From the NCBI RefSeq assembly GCF_032854445.1, contig NC_088302.1:5077338-5141337 (forward strand): a stretch of DNA of 64,000 bases, written 5' to 3'. Source of the DNA: Liolophura sinensis. Taxonomy: Eukaryota > Mollusca > Polyplacophora > Chitonida > Chitonidae. Below the pieces are notes generated by a model, which saw nothing but the letters and a program-made list of their open reading frames with translations, was not told where the DNA came from and made no database searches. The translations under genes were made by a program, and so were the position numbers. Below, one piece after another: positions 48,551 through 59,700 of the stretch (the stretch's first letter is position 1; each line of letters opens with the position of its first letter).

Positions 48551-48700
48551 AGGGCTTTATCACACGTGACCACTGGTTGACGGTCAAATATTGTCTGGTG
48601 CCCTTCCTAGCATTTGATAGTGCTAGTTTTATAAAATACACCAGCACAAAATAAATGCGAGGAAAGGCTTTATCTGAAGTGGTAACTATTTCACGGTTAA
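40846..48700 (+). repeat. Two tandem copies of a 3.93-kb block within the satellite
   Basis: Landmarks in the first copy recur exactly 3,929 bp later: 40,846/44,775, 41,169/45,098, 41,588/45,517 and 42,431/46,360. Long stretches look identical by eye, such as the AATAAATTTTACAGAATACA region at 41,184 and 45,113. After about 42,780 the copies are offset: the first lacks a piece of about 30-40 bp near 42,805 that the second keeps. The 3,929 bp are five half-units (798, 787, 759, 798, 787), so one unequal exchange duplicated five half-units at once, recently. Confidence 0.88.
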
Positions 48701-50160
48701 GTATTTTGATGCGCCCTTCTTAGCATCTGATGGTGCTAATTTACAGAATCCACCAGCACATATCATATACCAGGAAGGAAATCGTCAAAAGTGATAACTG
48801 CCATAGGATCAAGTATGGTTTTGTGCTCTCCCTAGCATCTCACAGTGCTAATTTTACAGTATACACCAGCACATATCATATACTAGGAAGGGATTCGTCC
48901 AAAGTGGTTAATGGATGACGTTCAAGTATGGTTTGGTTCTTTTCATACCATATGGAAGTGCCAATTTACAGATCTCACCACCACATATCAAATTTCAGGA
49001 AGAGTGTTATAAAAAATGGCTACTGACTCTAGTCCAAATATTGTTTGGTGCCCTTACCAGCATTTGATAGTGCTAATTTACAGAATACACCAGCACATAT
49101 TAAATACCAGGAAGGGTGTTTTTACCAAGTGGTCAACTTCTGATGGTCAAACATTGGCCCGTACTCTGAACCGAGTCTTATAGAATGAATTTTACAGAAC
49201 ACACCAGCACGTTTTTAAAACCAGGAAGGGCTTTATCACACGTGACCACTGGCTGACGGATAAATATTGTCTGGTGCCCTTCCTAGCATTTGATAGTACT
49301 ACTTTTATAGAGTTCACCAGCACAAAATAAATGCCAGGAAGGGATTCGTCAAACGTGGTCACTGACTGACGCTCATGTATGGTTTGTTGCTATTCCTAGC
49401 ATCTAATAGTGCTAATTTTACAGTATGCACCAGCACATATTATATACCAGGAAGGGATTCGTCGGAAGTGGTAACTGGCTGATGATCAAGTATGGTTTGG
49501 TGCCTTTCCTGCCATATGAAAGTGCCAATTTACAGACCACATCACCACATATCAAATATCAGGAAGAGTGTTGTAAGAAAGGGCCACTGGCTGTCGTCCA
49601 AATATTGTTTGGTGCCCTTTCCAGCATTTGATAGTGCTAATTTACAGAACACACCACCACATATAAAATGCCTGGGAGGACGGTGGGGGTATTTTAAGAA
49701 GTGTTCACCTTCTGACTGTCAAAGATCGTTCGGTACCCTTACCAGTTTCTGAAAGTGCAAATTTTGCTACATACATCGACATATATCAAATACCAGACAG
49801 GGTGTATCGGAAGTGGTCAATGTGTGACAGTCAGATATTATTTGGTGCCCTTCCTAGCATCTGATAGTGCTAGTTTTATAGAATACACCAGCACATAACA
49901 AATACCAGGAAAAGCTTTACCGGAAGTTGTAAATGGTTGACGGTTAAGTATTGTTTGAGGCCTTTCCTAGCATCTGATAGTGCTAGTTTTACAGTATACA
50001 CCAGCACATATCAAATACGAGGAAAGGCTTTATGGGAAGAGGTGACTGGCTGACGGTCAAGTATGGTTTTGTGTAATTCCTAGCATTTGATACACATGCA
50101 CCCATCAAATGTCAGGAAGGGTTTAATAAGATATGATCACTCATAAACGGCCAAACATGG
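48550..50160 (+). repeat. Right edge of the satellite: diverged monomers
   Basis: After the last regular half-unit, monomers again differ from each other and the marker appears in a worn form (CCGAGTCTTATAGAATGAAT near 49,170). One monomer carries a G-rich insert (about 49,672-49,690). The last recognisable pieces (GTCAGGAAGGGTTTAATAAG, then TGATCACTCATAAACGGCC) end near 50,160. Confidence 0.85.
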
Positions 50161-53100
50161 TTCGATACACTAGATTTTGAATGCCACATACTTACGTGTT
50201 TGGAAGACGCATTGATTTCGCATGCTGCAAAGCAATGGTTTAGTTCAGAGATTGACGAGGAAGGTCAAATCTCTATCGAAATCTACCTGAAATCCTGTAC
50301 TTCAAATTATTCTAAAATAAAAGTTTCCACCGTTTTTTTTTAGGCAATCAATTATCTTGTGTTTTTTTAAATCATTGGCAACACTGAATTATTTGTGAGA
50401 ACGCGTTATTAAACATTGTAGTCTGGTATACTTGTATATTATGACTGTTAACATGCTGAAGACAATCCCAGTAAAACGATCATCGTAAAGGTCATCAGAC
50501 AAAACATGCTATAACATGGTACCAAAATCATTATATGTTTATGCCTGATGTACTTTACTACACAAATGATACAAACAATATTATATAGCTACAGTCTGTT
50601 CTGACTGTTAAATCTAATAGTTATGTTTCTACTTTGCTTACCTTTCAAGTGGATTTTGGTACCTTGCCCGTTGTCTTAGATATATATCATATTGGCCATT
50701 TTGTTTGCGTGCTATCCCTTAGCTGTTGCTACAATTAGTTTGGAATCTCGGTGTTTCCCATGAAGTGTGGAGACAGCCACATGGTCTTTGAAGTGAGCAA
50801 TGCAACTTTGCAGTCAGCTAGAGTGGCTTTTATAGATGCACACAGCTGTCATCTCGAAGTTAAAGGCGTCTACAGCTTGGGTACTGTATTGGGTTGTTTT
50901 TTCTACTTGTTGAATCTCAGGATTAATCACAGCGGTGTCATTTGACAACCCACGGGACATTTCCTACCTGGCTACCCACGGAGATATGGGGGTGGGAGGG
51001 GATCGGAAGTTGAGTGGTCTATGAGGCCGACGTTACTCCGCAGGACACACCATAACCTGAGTCAATCTCATCATATTTCCAGGGCTGGTGTGAGCCAACT
51101 GACCAAGAAGAGAAAGCTGTCACATTTGATATGCCCATTTACTTTGTCCTTTAAGTTTTCGTTTTCATTTATTTCATTTACACTGGGTGCCCAACAAAAT
51201 ATCAGTTCAGGAATAAAAGATATTAATTTTAGATAGGCATGACACCTTTTGTAGGTTTCTGGTGCGATTTATGATTTTTTTGGGATATATAAGATCATAT
51301 TTGTGCTTTAATTGAGAATATATCATTTGAAAGCAAAAACAAAATATTTTCATACTTTAGCTTACAGTTGTGCTTTATTTCAATGGTGACGAAGAGTATA
51401 ATAAACCAGTTTTATTCTCTTTACCTGGAAGAAAATAGTTCTTTAAGTATGTTAATTGTACTTATCTCATTTTCACCGGTTTTATTAAACAATTTGATGA
51501 GAGAAGCCTAGTTACGCTAATGTATCCGTTACATAAATGTTACTGTTTGTATGGCGTTCCATCGAAACAGAATTATAAATACCAAGCCATTTGAACCAGC
51601 CTTTTTGAAAGATTTCTTTCAGATGTGAGCAAAGCACCCGCTGAATCGTTTATCCAGATTGGAAGAAAATGAAAAGCTTTAATGGTGGAAATTGTAAATA
51701 TTGTGCTATTGTTTTCTGTCTTCTTTGGTTGGTATCTTTAATATTTTATTGATACACTGTGTTCTTAAATTTTAAAGGCGCCTTTCTCACTCTTGAGTAA
51801 TACCTAATACTTTCATCGCGGTGCATTCTGAGAATGTACATACGGCTGTACTGGAAGCCTATGTGTATATAATGTTAAGCTTATTAAATATTAGCATACA
51901 TTCGGCAAATGTATGGAGAGTGATATAATGGTGACATTAAAATCTACGTATAAATCGATGGAATGTACGTCAAGTTGCGTAACTGGAAATATATACGACG
52001 ACTGTTGTGGATTTATCATCGTCACATTATTACACCGAATGGTCTTAGTTCTGCACACTCTGTCTAGGATTCAACCTGTCTACAAACTATATTTATGTTT
52101 GTGGATTTCTAAATACAATTACACTAAGCTTAATCTTTTTATGTGCCACTAATCCAGTACTCTAATCCGCACGCGAGACAACAGATTTGGACTTATCAAG
52201 CTGTCTGACAGCTTCTTACTTAAGGATTATCAACAGCACCTGTCGCTTGGACGCTGGGTGGGGGTTGTTTCCGGGAGCGGGGTGTGGGCAGAAATGTTTG
52301 TCTTGTTTCAGACGTATAGTGTCGATTCACAGCGGCCTCACAAGCTATTAGAACTGTCGTGTAATGATGGTATAGCACTCATCTGACTTTTCACTATACA
52401 CATTCGTATCCACAACACAGATAAGTTAGCAACATGACCGTAGTACACGGGTGATACAGATCTTTATCTTAGTGGATGACTGGCTTTTTCAGTTCTGTCA
52501 TCGCATAACTTCAGTTTGCAGATCAAGTTGTAACTACATTAGTTGAGCCTTTAACATTTAATTCATCGAACAATTTCAATCAGTTTTTATAACGTGCAAA
52601 GGTACGCAATTGTTAAGCAAATTCCTTCATATATGCCATATTTTAACTTTATCCCTTGTATTTTGGTACATACTGGTTCGTTTCGAAATTCAGCACTATG
52701 TCAGGGAGTAATTAGACATGGTATTTGGTATGTTCTTGTAGATTCAGCAATCGGATACAAGTCAAATTTTAACGGAAAGCTCTTCCTGGTAGCAATCAAA
52801 GCTTCTCTTTGTATGATTTCGTCCTTTTTCCGTACTTTCTATATTTTCTTAGTTTCTTCGGTCATTTGTGTTATACGTCTTTTTGGGAACTGACCTTACG
52901 ATTATTGACCTGGAATGTCGTTATTGGTTGACGGCTGTTATATGAATGTCTGTGTCGACGCATAGATGATATGTACTAACATATTCTGTAAATTTAGCAC
53001 TATCATAACCAAATAGTAATAACCAGATCTCGACTGAAACATATTTAGCAAGACTGGAGACCATACCTGATAAAATTGGTTTTATTATTCAATGTAGACA

Positions 53101-53689
53101 TTGATTGCATACATGTATGTGGCTGTATATTTATTTACAACGCACAAGTTAGCCCGCAGAGTATTAAGTAAGGTGTATGTTAAAGACTAACATGCCCAGT
53201 CCTTTAGAAACACCAACAAAAAATAACAAATGTGATCTTGTACAATGCAATGGCATATTAATGTCATTGATGAAGGAAAATCCGGATTAGTTTACTCAAA
53301 TTCATAAGTAATTAACCGTGTTAAATTCATTAATCATATATTTACAGATACTCGGTGGCCTGTAGGTACCTGTATCAGGCTAGTAGACACGTGACCCAGG
53401 GCATGGTTGTAATTTAAGATACAGTGTCTTCATTTGGAGCCACGGTAAATAGCAACAGTAGATTATGTCAAGATAAAGCTGGATCAAATGTTGTGTCTAG
53501 ATTTGGGTTGGGTAGTATCTGTCAACTGTTTCTTACAATTGGTGTGTGATTCATTAAAAGTGTTCTTAATTAATAGTCCTCAACAATTCAACAAACTTAT
53601 ATACCCATCCCTTATGTGATTCAAGTTTGCACCAATGGTTCTTGGAAGCTATTGTAATGTTTAACGTGTATAATCAGAGCGCCAAAACA
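50161..53689. other. No gene recognised
   Basis: AT-rich noncoding-looking sequence. Frames of up to about 99 codons (for example 52,594-52,893, which has some hydrophobic runs) lack recognisable domains or splice context. No repeat family was identified. Confidence 0.45.
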
Positions 53690-54035
53690 TTACATCAAGA
53701 TCAAGGCACGACATCTAAAAAGCTCCAACGAAGCGGCGCATCAGATGAACACCAAAGCACTATCTCTAATGAACGCAAAAACATTTCATGAATTGCAAAA
53801 CACTACTTCTAATGAATGTTAAAACACTATATCAAGCCAAAAGCACTGTATCTAATGAACTCCATTTCAGCAGTACATCGAACGAACTTTAAAGCACAAC
53901 ATCTAATGATCGCCAAAGCATTTCATGAAACCCAAAGCGCTAAATCTAATGATCGCCAAAGCATTTCATGAAACCCAAAGCACTACATCTAATGATCGCA
54001 AAAGCATTTCATGAAACCCAAAGCACTATACATCC
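53690..54035 (+). repeat. Tandem repeat, about 43-bp unit
   Basis: Three neat copies at about 53,895-54,030 of CATCTAATGATCGCCAAAGC followed by ATTTCATGAAACCCAAAGC and a CACTA join. Upstream to about 53,690 are more worn copies (CTCTAATGAACGCAAAAAC, CTTCTAATGAATG). No protein is predicted. Confidence 0.8.
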
Positions 54036-54596
54036 AATGATAGCTGTTCTTATCTGGTCCAGTGTCATCTTCGCTATATGCCAATGATCTGCCTGCAGTT
54101 ACATGTTGTCAAATTGCCCTTTCATCTTCTAATGTTGCCAAATCCAAGAAATGATTGAATATATATTTAAAAGACGTAGTGTGCGCAGTTAAATGGATTT
54201 CTGCCTGAGCTGTGTTTTATAGGTCATGACAATGAACTGATAGGAAAATTTAAAAACCCAGAGAAAAGACACTTTGATACAAATTAATGAAATTTGTAAA
54301 TTTTAATATTAATCAACTATGTCATCGTACAGATGTTTTCTGGGTAACTATTCATATCGGTCAGCTTAGCCCACTTAACCTGTTACAAAAAAAGAAGCAA
54401 CGGGTTGATTAGACAATGCTGTGAACTTGAACACGCCGTTACCATTCCTCTGGTACCTCCCCTCCAATTGCTTTGCGTAAAAATGTCAACATTTCTTGAA
54501 CACTACACCCAGTCAAAGACTTTCAGTATAATCCCAAGTCCTTACGGTTGGACACTTGACCGCCCTACTTGAGTGCGCTGTCCTCTACAGTCACTT

Positions 54597-54920
54597 GTAT
54601 GCACGCTTGGTGTTTAATGTCGTACTTAACAATTTTTAGTCATATGACGATGAGGAGTCATAAGGTGTCTGTACATATGTTGTGTCTTCCTATGGCAGGG
54701 CAAGTCCATGCTGCCCACATGCTGTCGCCACTGAAGTATTCATGCAGAAGACACCAGACATGACACCTCACCCCGTTACATTATACTGATCTCACCTCTC
54801 AGTGACGAGCACAAAGCACCATGTTTAAATTCTTTGGTATGGTCCGACACGGGTTTGATCCCTGGGACTCCCGACTCTGAGGTGGACGCCCTAACCATTA
54901 GGCCACTGGAGCAGCCCTTG
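54597..54920 (-). mobile_element. SINE family 2 copy, minus strand
   Basis: The left end GCTTGGTGTTTAATGTCGTA, CAATTTTTAGTCATATGACG and CAGACATGACACCTCACCCC are the reverse complement of the tail and core of the copy at 24.6 kb. The right end holds the tRNA-like head (minus strand GTGGCCTAATGGTTAGGGCG, then GGGATCAAACCC). Target duplications are not clear. Confidence 0.85.
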
Positions 54921-55262
54921 CCACTTCTGGGGTGATCGTGAAATGTAAATAAACACTTTAATAAGTAAATAGATAAATACTTATTGGTTTCCACAGCTTT
55001 TTTACTGGACCACCCACTGTCCGGCTTTTCTCCTCAGGAGACGACAGTTATAACAACTATGTAAGAGATATTATTGCACTTGTGCGCCACATTAGAATTG
55101 TCCTGGCTAACTTATATTGTATCACCGTCAGCCAGCCTTGTATCTTGTCATATAGGTGCATAAATGCACGTCTAGTTTTTTCCTCTCATTTAATTATGCA
55201 TTCTGTATGTACCTGTAACTATAACGGGATAGAGCGAGTCCACTCGGACTTCATTCAAGCCT

Positions 55263-55524
55263 TGCAGTCATTTAATTTATTTATTTATTTGATTGGTAAT
55301 TTTACGCCGTACTCAAGAATATTTCACTTATACGGCCAGCATTACGGTGGGAGGAGACTAGGCAGAGCCCGGCATAAACCCACGACCATACGCAGGTTTC
55401 TGCCAGACCTTCCATCTTACGGCCAAAATGGAAGCCAGCATGAGCTGGGCTTGAACTCACAGCTACCGCATTGGTGAGAGGCTCCTGGTTCATTCCTCTG
55501 CGCAAGCGCGCTGCAGTCATTTAA
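55263..55524 (-). mobile_element. SINE family 1 with 13-bp target duplication, minus strand
   Basis: The body of about 55,276-55,511 is bordered by TGCAGTCATTTAA at 55,263-55,275 and 55,512-55,524. Tail TTATTTATTTATTTGATTGG, then TTTTACGCCGTACTCAAGAA and, at the right, GCTTGAACTCACAGCTACC of the head. The head is slightly shortened (ends GCGCAAGCGCGC). Confidence 0.9.
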
Positions 55525-56630
55525 ACATTTGTTTATAATCACAAATATTTATACTAATATTGCTGGATAAATAAATAAAAAAAGCACACAAACAAATACT
55601 GATTCGTTTTATGTCCTAAGGTCATCAGTTCCACCAGTTTTACCACCAGTTCAAGTGGCCAAGTATTCGTTCAAAATGAGACAATTTGCACTGGTTTGAT
55701 TTGATTGCTTATTATTTACTATCGAATTTTGCACGTATGATAGAGGTTAGTTTTTTTGGGTGCTCTCTGCTCTGCTTATATGTTTTGAGATAATAGTCAC
55801 TAGCTGATTGAAATGTTCACATGAAGCCAAACAAAGAGATGACAATTTAGCTGGTTCCTTTAACTGTTTTTACTAATGATTTGACTCTTGTACCTAGCCT
55901 TGTTCCTCGAGAGATAGATCGTGGCTTTATAATCACTATTACTTAATTGCAATGTTTATTGGTGAGAACTAGACTTCACCTAAACTAAATATTATATGCA
56001 AATAGTGTAACTCCGAAAAACTCGTGAAAGACTTACAAGTCCATATTTCCGCTTTTAGTTTTGCACTTATTATGAATGACTCATCCGTTAACTTCGTCAG
56101 CGCCATTACTTGATAAAAACGAACTGGTATTCGAACAACGTGTTACTGACATGAGTAGGTGGCGCAGAAAGCTGGAAAAGGTCCCAGTCTTTTCATTAAT
56201 GCCTCCAGAAACCTGCCTGACGAGTGCATTAAAACGCAACGTAACTGTCTAAACCGCCTGTGGCTAAACAGTTCAGTTACACTCATGTAGAAAACCAAGT
56301 TCTTATTCCTGGTCAAAAGCCTTTCTGACAATAGCCGGGGGTCCACAGTGTGTCATAAACCGTTAACTGGGCAAGTCCTCAGTGGTCTTCCAGAGATGAC
56401 TCCACCGTTACACAAGGCTAACGTACCCAAACAAAACCCTTCACCGAATTAAAGCTGCAGGACACCATTGTACTGCTCAATAACGACATAATTATAGTGA
56501 GGCAACGCATACGCATTTGTGAGGAACCCGACCAATTGTAGCCGACATCAGAGATTTAGTTTTGTTTGTTGTAAACAGAGGGTAATACAAGTTCGAACAA
56601 CGAAGCCTGGGAGAATGGCCGGATTAAACT
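55525..56630. other. No gene recognised; upstream of the astacin gene
   Basis: Noncoding; short frames only. It probably contains regulatory sequence of the downstream gene, but no specific site could be supported apart from the TATA box listed next. Confidence 0.45.
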
Positions 56631-56633
56631 GCC

Positions 56634-56641
56634 TATATATA
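56634..56641 (+). promoter_or_regulatory. Candidate TATA box of the astacin gene
   Basis: TATATATA, 77 bp before the ATG at 56,718, flanked by GC-richer sequence (CTGCC before, CCAGTGTCCGG after). This would place the transcription start near 56,660-56,670 and give a 5'UTR of about 50 bp. Confidence 0.5.
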
Positions 56642-56717
56642 CCAGTGTCCGGAGTGTCCACGACAAGACTCCATAACGTGCCACCATTCCTGACGAGTCG
56701 GTCACTAGAAGCTTATC

Positions 56718-59700
56718 ATGGCGACAATACAGGTCGTCTTCTGGTTAATGCTGGTACTCACTGTTCTATCCGGCATTTCCCATGGGGCTGCTCCTGACAA
56801 GGTAACTTTTACCCATCATGAAACGTGACTGTTATATATATACATATATATATGATTATTTCTGTGTGCTACTTTTGCAGAAAAAGCAACCAAGTAATTA
56901 ATGTGTACATATTCCATCAGTTGTTGGTTTAATAATTATGGTGTAAAATGCACATAAGCTGTAAGCATGTTTTACATACTTGTAGGTGTAAAGACAATGA
57001 ATGTGCAATGAAAATCGATCTAAGGAAGAATCTGTGTATTTTTCTGCACGCGTAGATGTTGCGTTAGCAAGTCAAGTTCAAATTCAGCAACCAAATACTT
57101 GAACAAACCAAATAGTTAGGCTGTTGATGACTTTTTAAGGAAATATAGAAGGTATTTTATAACATTGATACTTTAAAAAAAGCATTTTGTAAATTGATAT
57201 GTTTTATTGTGTAATTTTAACGTATGAGCTATGTGTTAATGTATGACATGTGCTGCGAAGGTTGTTAGACCGGCTTGTTACAGACACGCCCTTCCTGTTA
57301 CCAGCAATATGGAATCCGTACATATCCGCACAAAAAAAACTCCTTTAGCTATCCGTATTCACGCAGGAAAGAACCGTTTACACTTTTGTGAGTTTCTGTG
57401 GATGTTAAAAGCGACCCATAGTCGTGATGTCCAGATTTTGGTGTATGAAACAGCGGCACGAAAAGGGCAGAACTGACCCTGATCCCGAGTCGCTGTCAAA
57501 TTGTTATATAATAGTGGCCCTAAACGTGGGATAAAGTCGCACCTTAAAACTGTTTGATGTTTCCTCACTCCCCACAATGGATAAGATGTACTTAAGATAT
57601 TAGCCTCTAAGGATAAGAATGTTCATAGAAAAGAAAGATATCAGACTATATACCATATAAGGAAAGACAATAAACAAGAAAATGGACTAAATAGATGTAG
57701 AAAAGGAATCTTGACTCTGGCGATGTTTAAATGACAGTCGGGTGGTGCACTGGGTTGGAGAACCAGTGGTCGTGTGTTATGGTGTCGTGGCAGCATAGCT
57801 AGTAGGTCATGCATGACAACGGTGGTTGAAAACGTTAACAGGGCATTTGTTTCTCTTTCAGAATAACCTCTTTGCGTTGTTGAAGAAGTTAGATGCAGAA
57901 TTATCCAGACGTGAGGTAATCGAATTATTTCAGACACAACTGCATTAAACTCTGTTAAACTGTAAAACCGGACTTAGAACAGGGAACATATGCCTTACTG
58001 ATTAAGGAATGGTCATATCATATTAATTAATAACAATGTTTTCACAGATTATCCAGAGCCAGAATATCGTTAAAGGGATATTAAACATCTGTCTGGTTCG
58101 GCATTTAAATGAATTAAACGGCAAGAATTTTACGATATGTTCAAGCATAGTAAGGCCCATTTATTTTTTTCTCTAGCTTTCCCAAAGCCCGGATGACAAC
58201 GGAACCTCCACGTGGTCCATTGACCCGGAAGTACAATGGCAACGTTCTCGGATGTACATCGTGAATGGACGAGAAGAACATCACGTGCGTATTTGTCATG
58301 TTTTTATTTTGGTGCTTAGATATATAAGCTATTTTGAGTGATTAAGATTAAGAGTTTGATGTAAGTCAAAATCGAAATTCTTCAAAAAATTCAAAATTCT
58401 TTAATAAATATTTCCTGTATTTGTTTTGCTGATGTTTAACGCTGTAAAATTTTAACTTAGAAGAAACTAGAATTCGCCGATCTTTCCCAGGTTCTTGGCA
58501 AATCTCCTAAATTAAAGGTTCAACTGGGCCAGCAAATGCTGCATTTGAACCTACAACCTTACCGGTCAGGGACCAACACGCTGGAACAAGAGCAAAGCTT
58601 TAGCGGAAGGAGTATACATGAGTATACAAGTATTCGAACAATGAGTCGCTAGGACCAGGTCCCGTATTTATCAAGCAACTTATGACTTAAGTCATAAATT
58701 TGAAGTCTTTAAAAAGCCAAACTCTGAACAGGAAAAGAACCCAAATTGCGGTTAGTACATTTTTCTGCGGTAAAGAATCAGTGTACAAATTTTAGCTTTC
58801 TAGAGCGAACCATTTTAATTTTAGCTGTCTTTGAATTTTTGACATAAGTCTGAAGAAGTTTGGTAAATACGGACAGAGGGTTATATCCAGTTTGAGCTGA
58901 AATACTAACGGAGCCAAGACAAAACGTCTCTGAGGATTACGAGAATTACGCTTGTCCATGCATGCAGTTAAGACTACTGCGTGCCTTTGGTGGACACAAG
59001 CCAGAAATAATTGAACGCCAGCTCATCTCCGTTCTTGGAAAGTTGATTTTGGTAATAATGCAATATTGAAACAGAATTTTTTGATAGGTTAAGCCTATTA
59101 TTAAAAAAGAGGCTCCCACAATGTGTTTGATTTGGCCGAAGTCCAGTGCAGAATGTTATTCTTGAAACCCTAAATGATTGGCTTACATCAAGTGAAACAC
59201 AATAAGCTTGAAAATCTCAGATAGTTTGGCACATCGCCAAGGTTTATAGTCTTCATTCAACAGTTGTTTACGTGAAAATACCGATAACAATAGTACAGAG
59301 ATGTTTAAGTGCACACTAAACAGAAAACAAACTGCCCTATATAACTACATATATCATATTATTTACCTATTTATCCAAATTTGTTGTAAACAAGTGTCGT
59401 CATTTGGCGCAAATATCACCCAGGTACACGACCTGATATTTCTGGAGAGTAAACAACTATCGAGGGTGATACTGTTAATATGTCGTCATGTCACCATAAC
59501 AAAGCCCTAATAGTTTAGTTTCCATTTGTATTGTTTATATTCCATCAATACCATCTTTTCATTCACTTGAGAAAGACCAAGTATGAAAGCTGAAACTTTG
59601 TCAAATTAAAGACAAATTACATGCAGAAGCACGCAAGTTTGCTTTGACTTTTTACATGAATGGATTTGCTCTCCTACAGTCAGCTGAACAAAACGTTACG

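Larger units (their letters stand above)
25236..50160 (+). repeat. Large satellite array, about 112-bp monomers, all in one orientation
   Basis: Roughly 220 monomers. Each contains, in order, GCATCTGATAGTGCTAAT, ACAGAATACACCAGCACATA, TACCAGGAAGG, GGAAGTGGTCACTGGCTGAC and GGTTTGGTGCCCTTCCTA, with variants. In regular stretches the first word recurs every 112-113 bp (for example 31,280, 31,393, 31,505, 31,618). Since 112 is not a multiple of 3, translation shifts frame at each unit. The many frames of 60-83 codons are repeats of the same chance reading. The array has diverged edges and a homogenised core, each listed separately. No transposon insertion was noticed inside it. Confidence 0.95.

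Noticed and set aside
25630-49752. About 40 similar open frames of 60-83 codons on the plus strand (readings such as HISYTRKGFVGSGHWL)
   Set aside because: They are the same chance reading of the satellite monomer. The 112-bp unit shifts frame every copy, and there is no conserved start context, length or codon bias.
25236-50160. CRISPR-like array
   Set aside because: There are no short identical repeats separated by unique spacers of constant length. The units are contiguous 112-bp satellite monomers in animal DNA.
52594-52893. 99-codon frame with hydrophobic stretches
   Set aside because: Hydrophobicity is expected from T-rich DNA. No signal, domain or splice partner was recognised.
57243-57476. 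77-codon frame in astacin intron 1
   Set aside because: No recognisable domain, and it lies between well-supported exons. Treated as chance.
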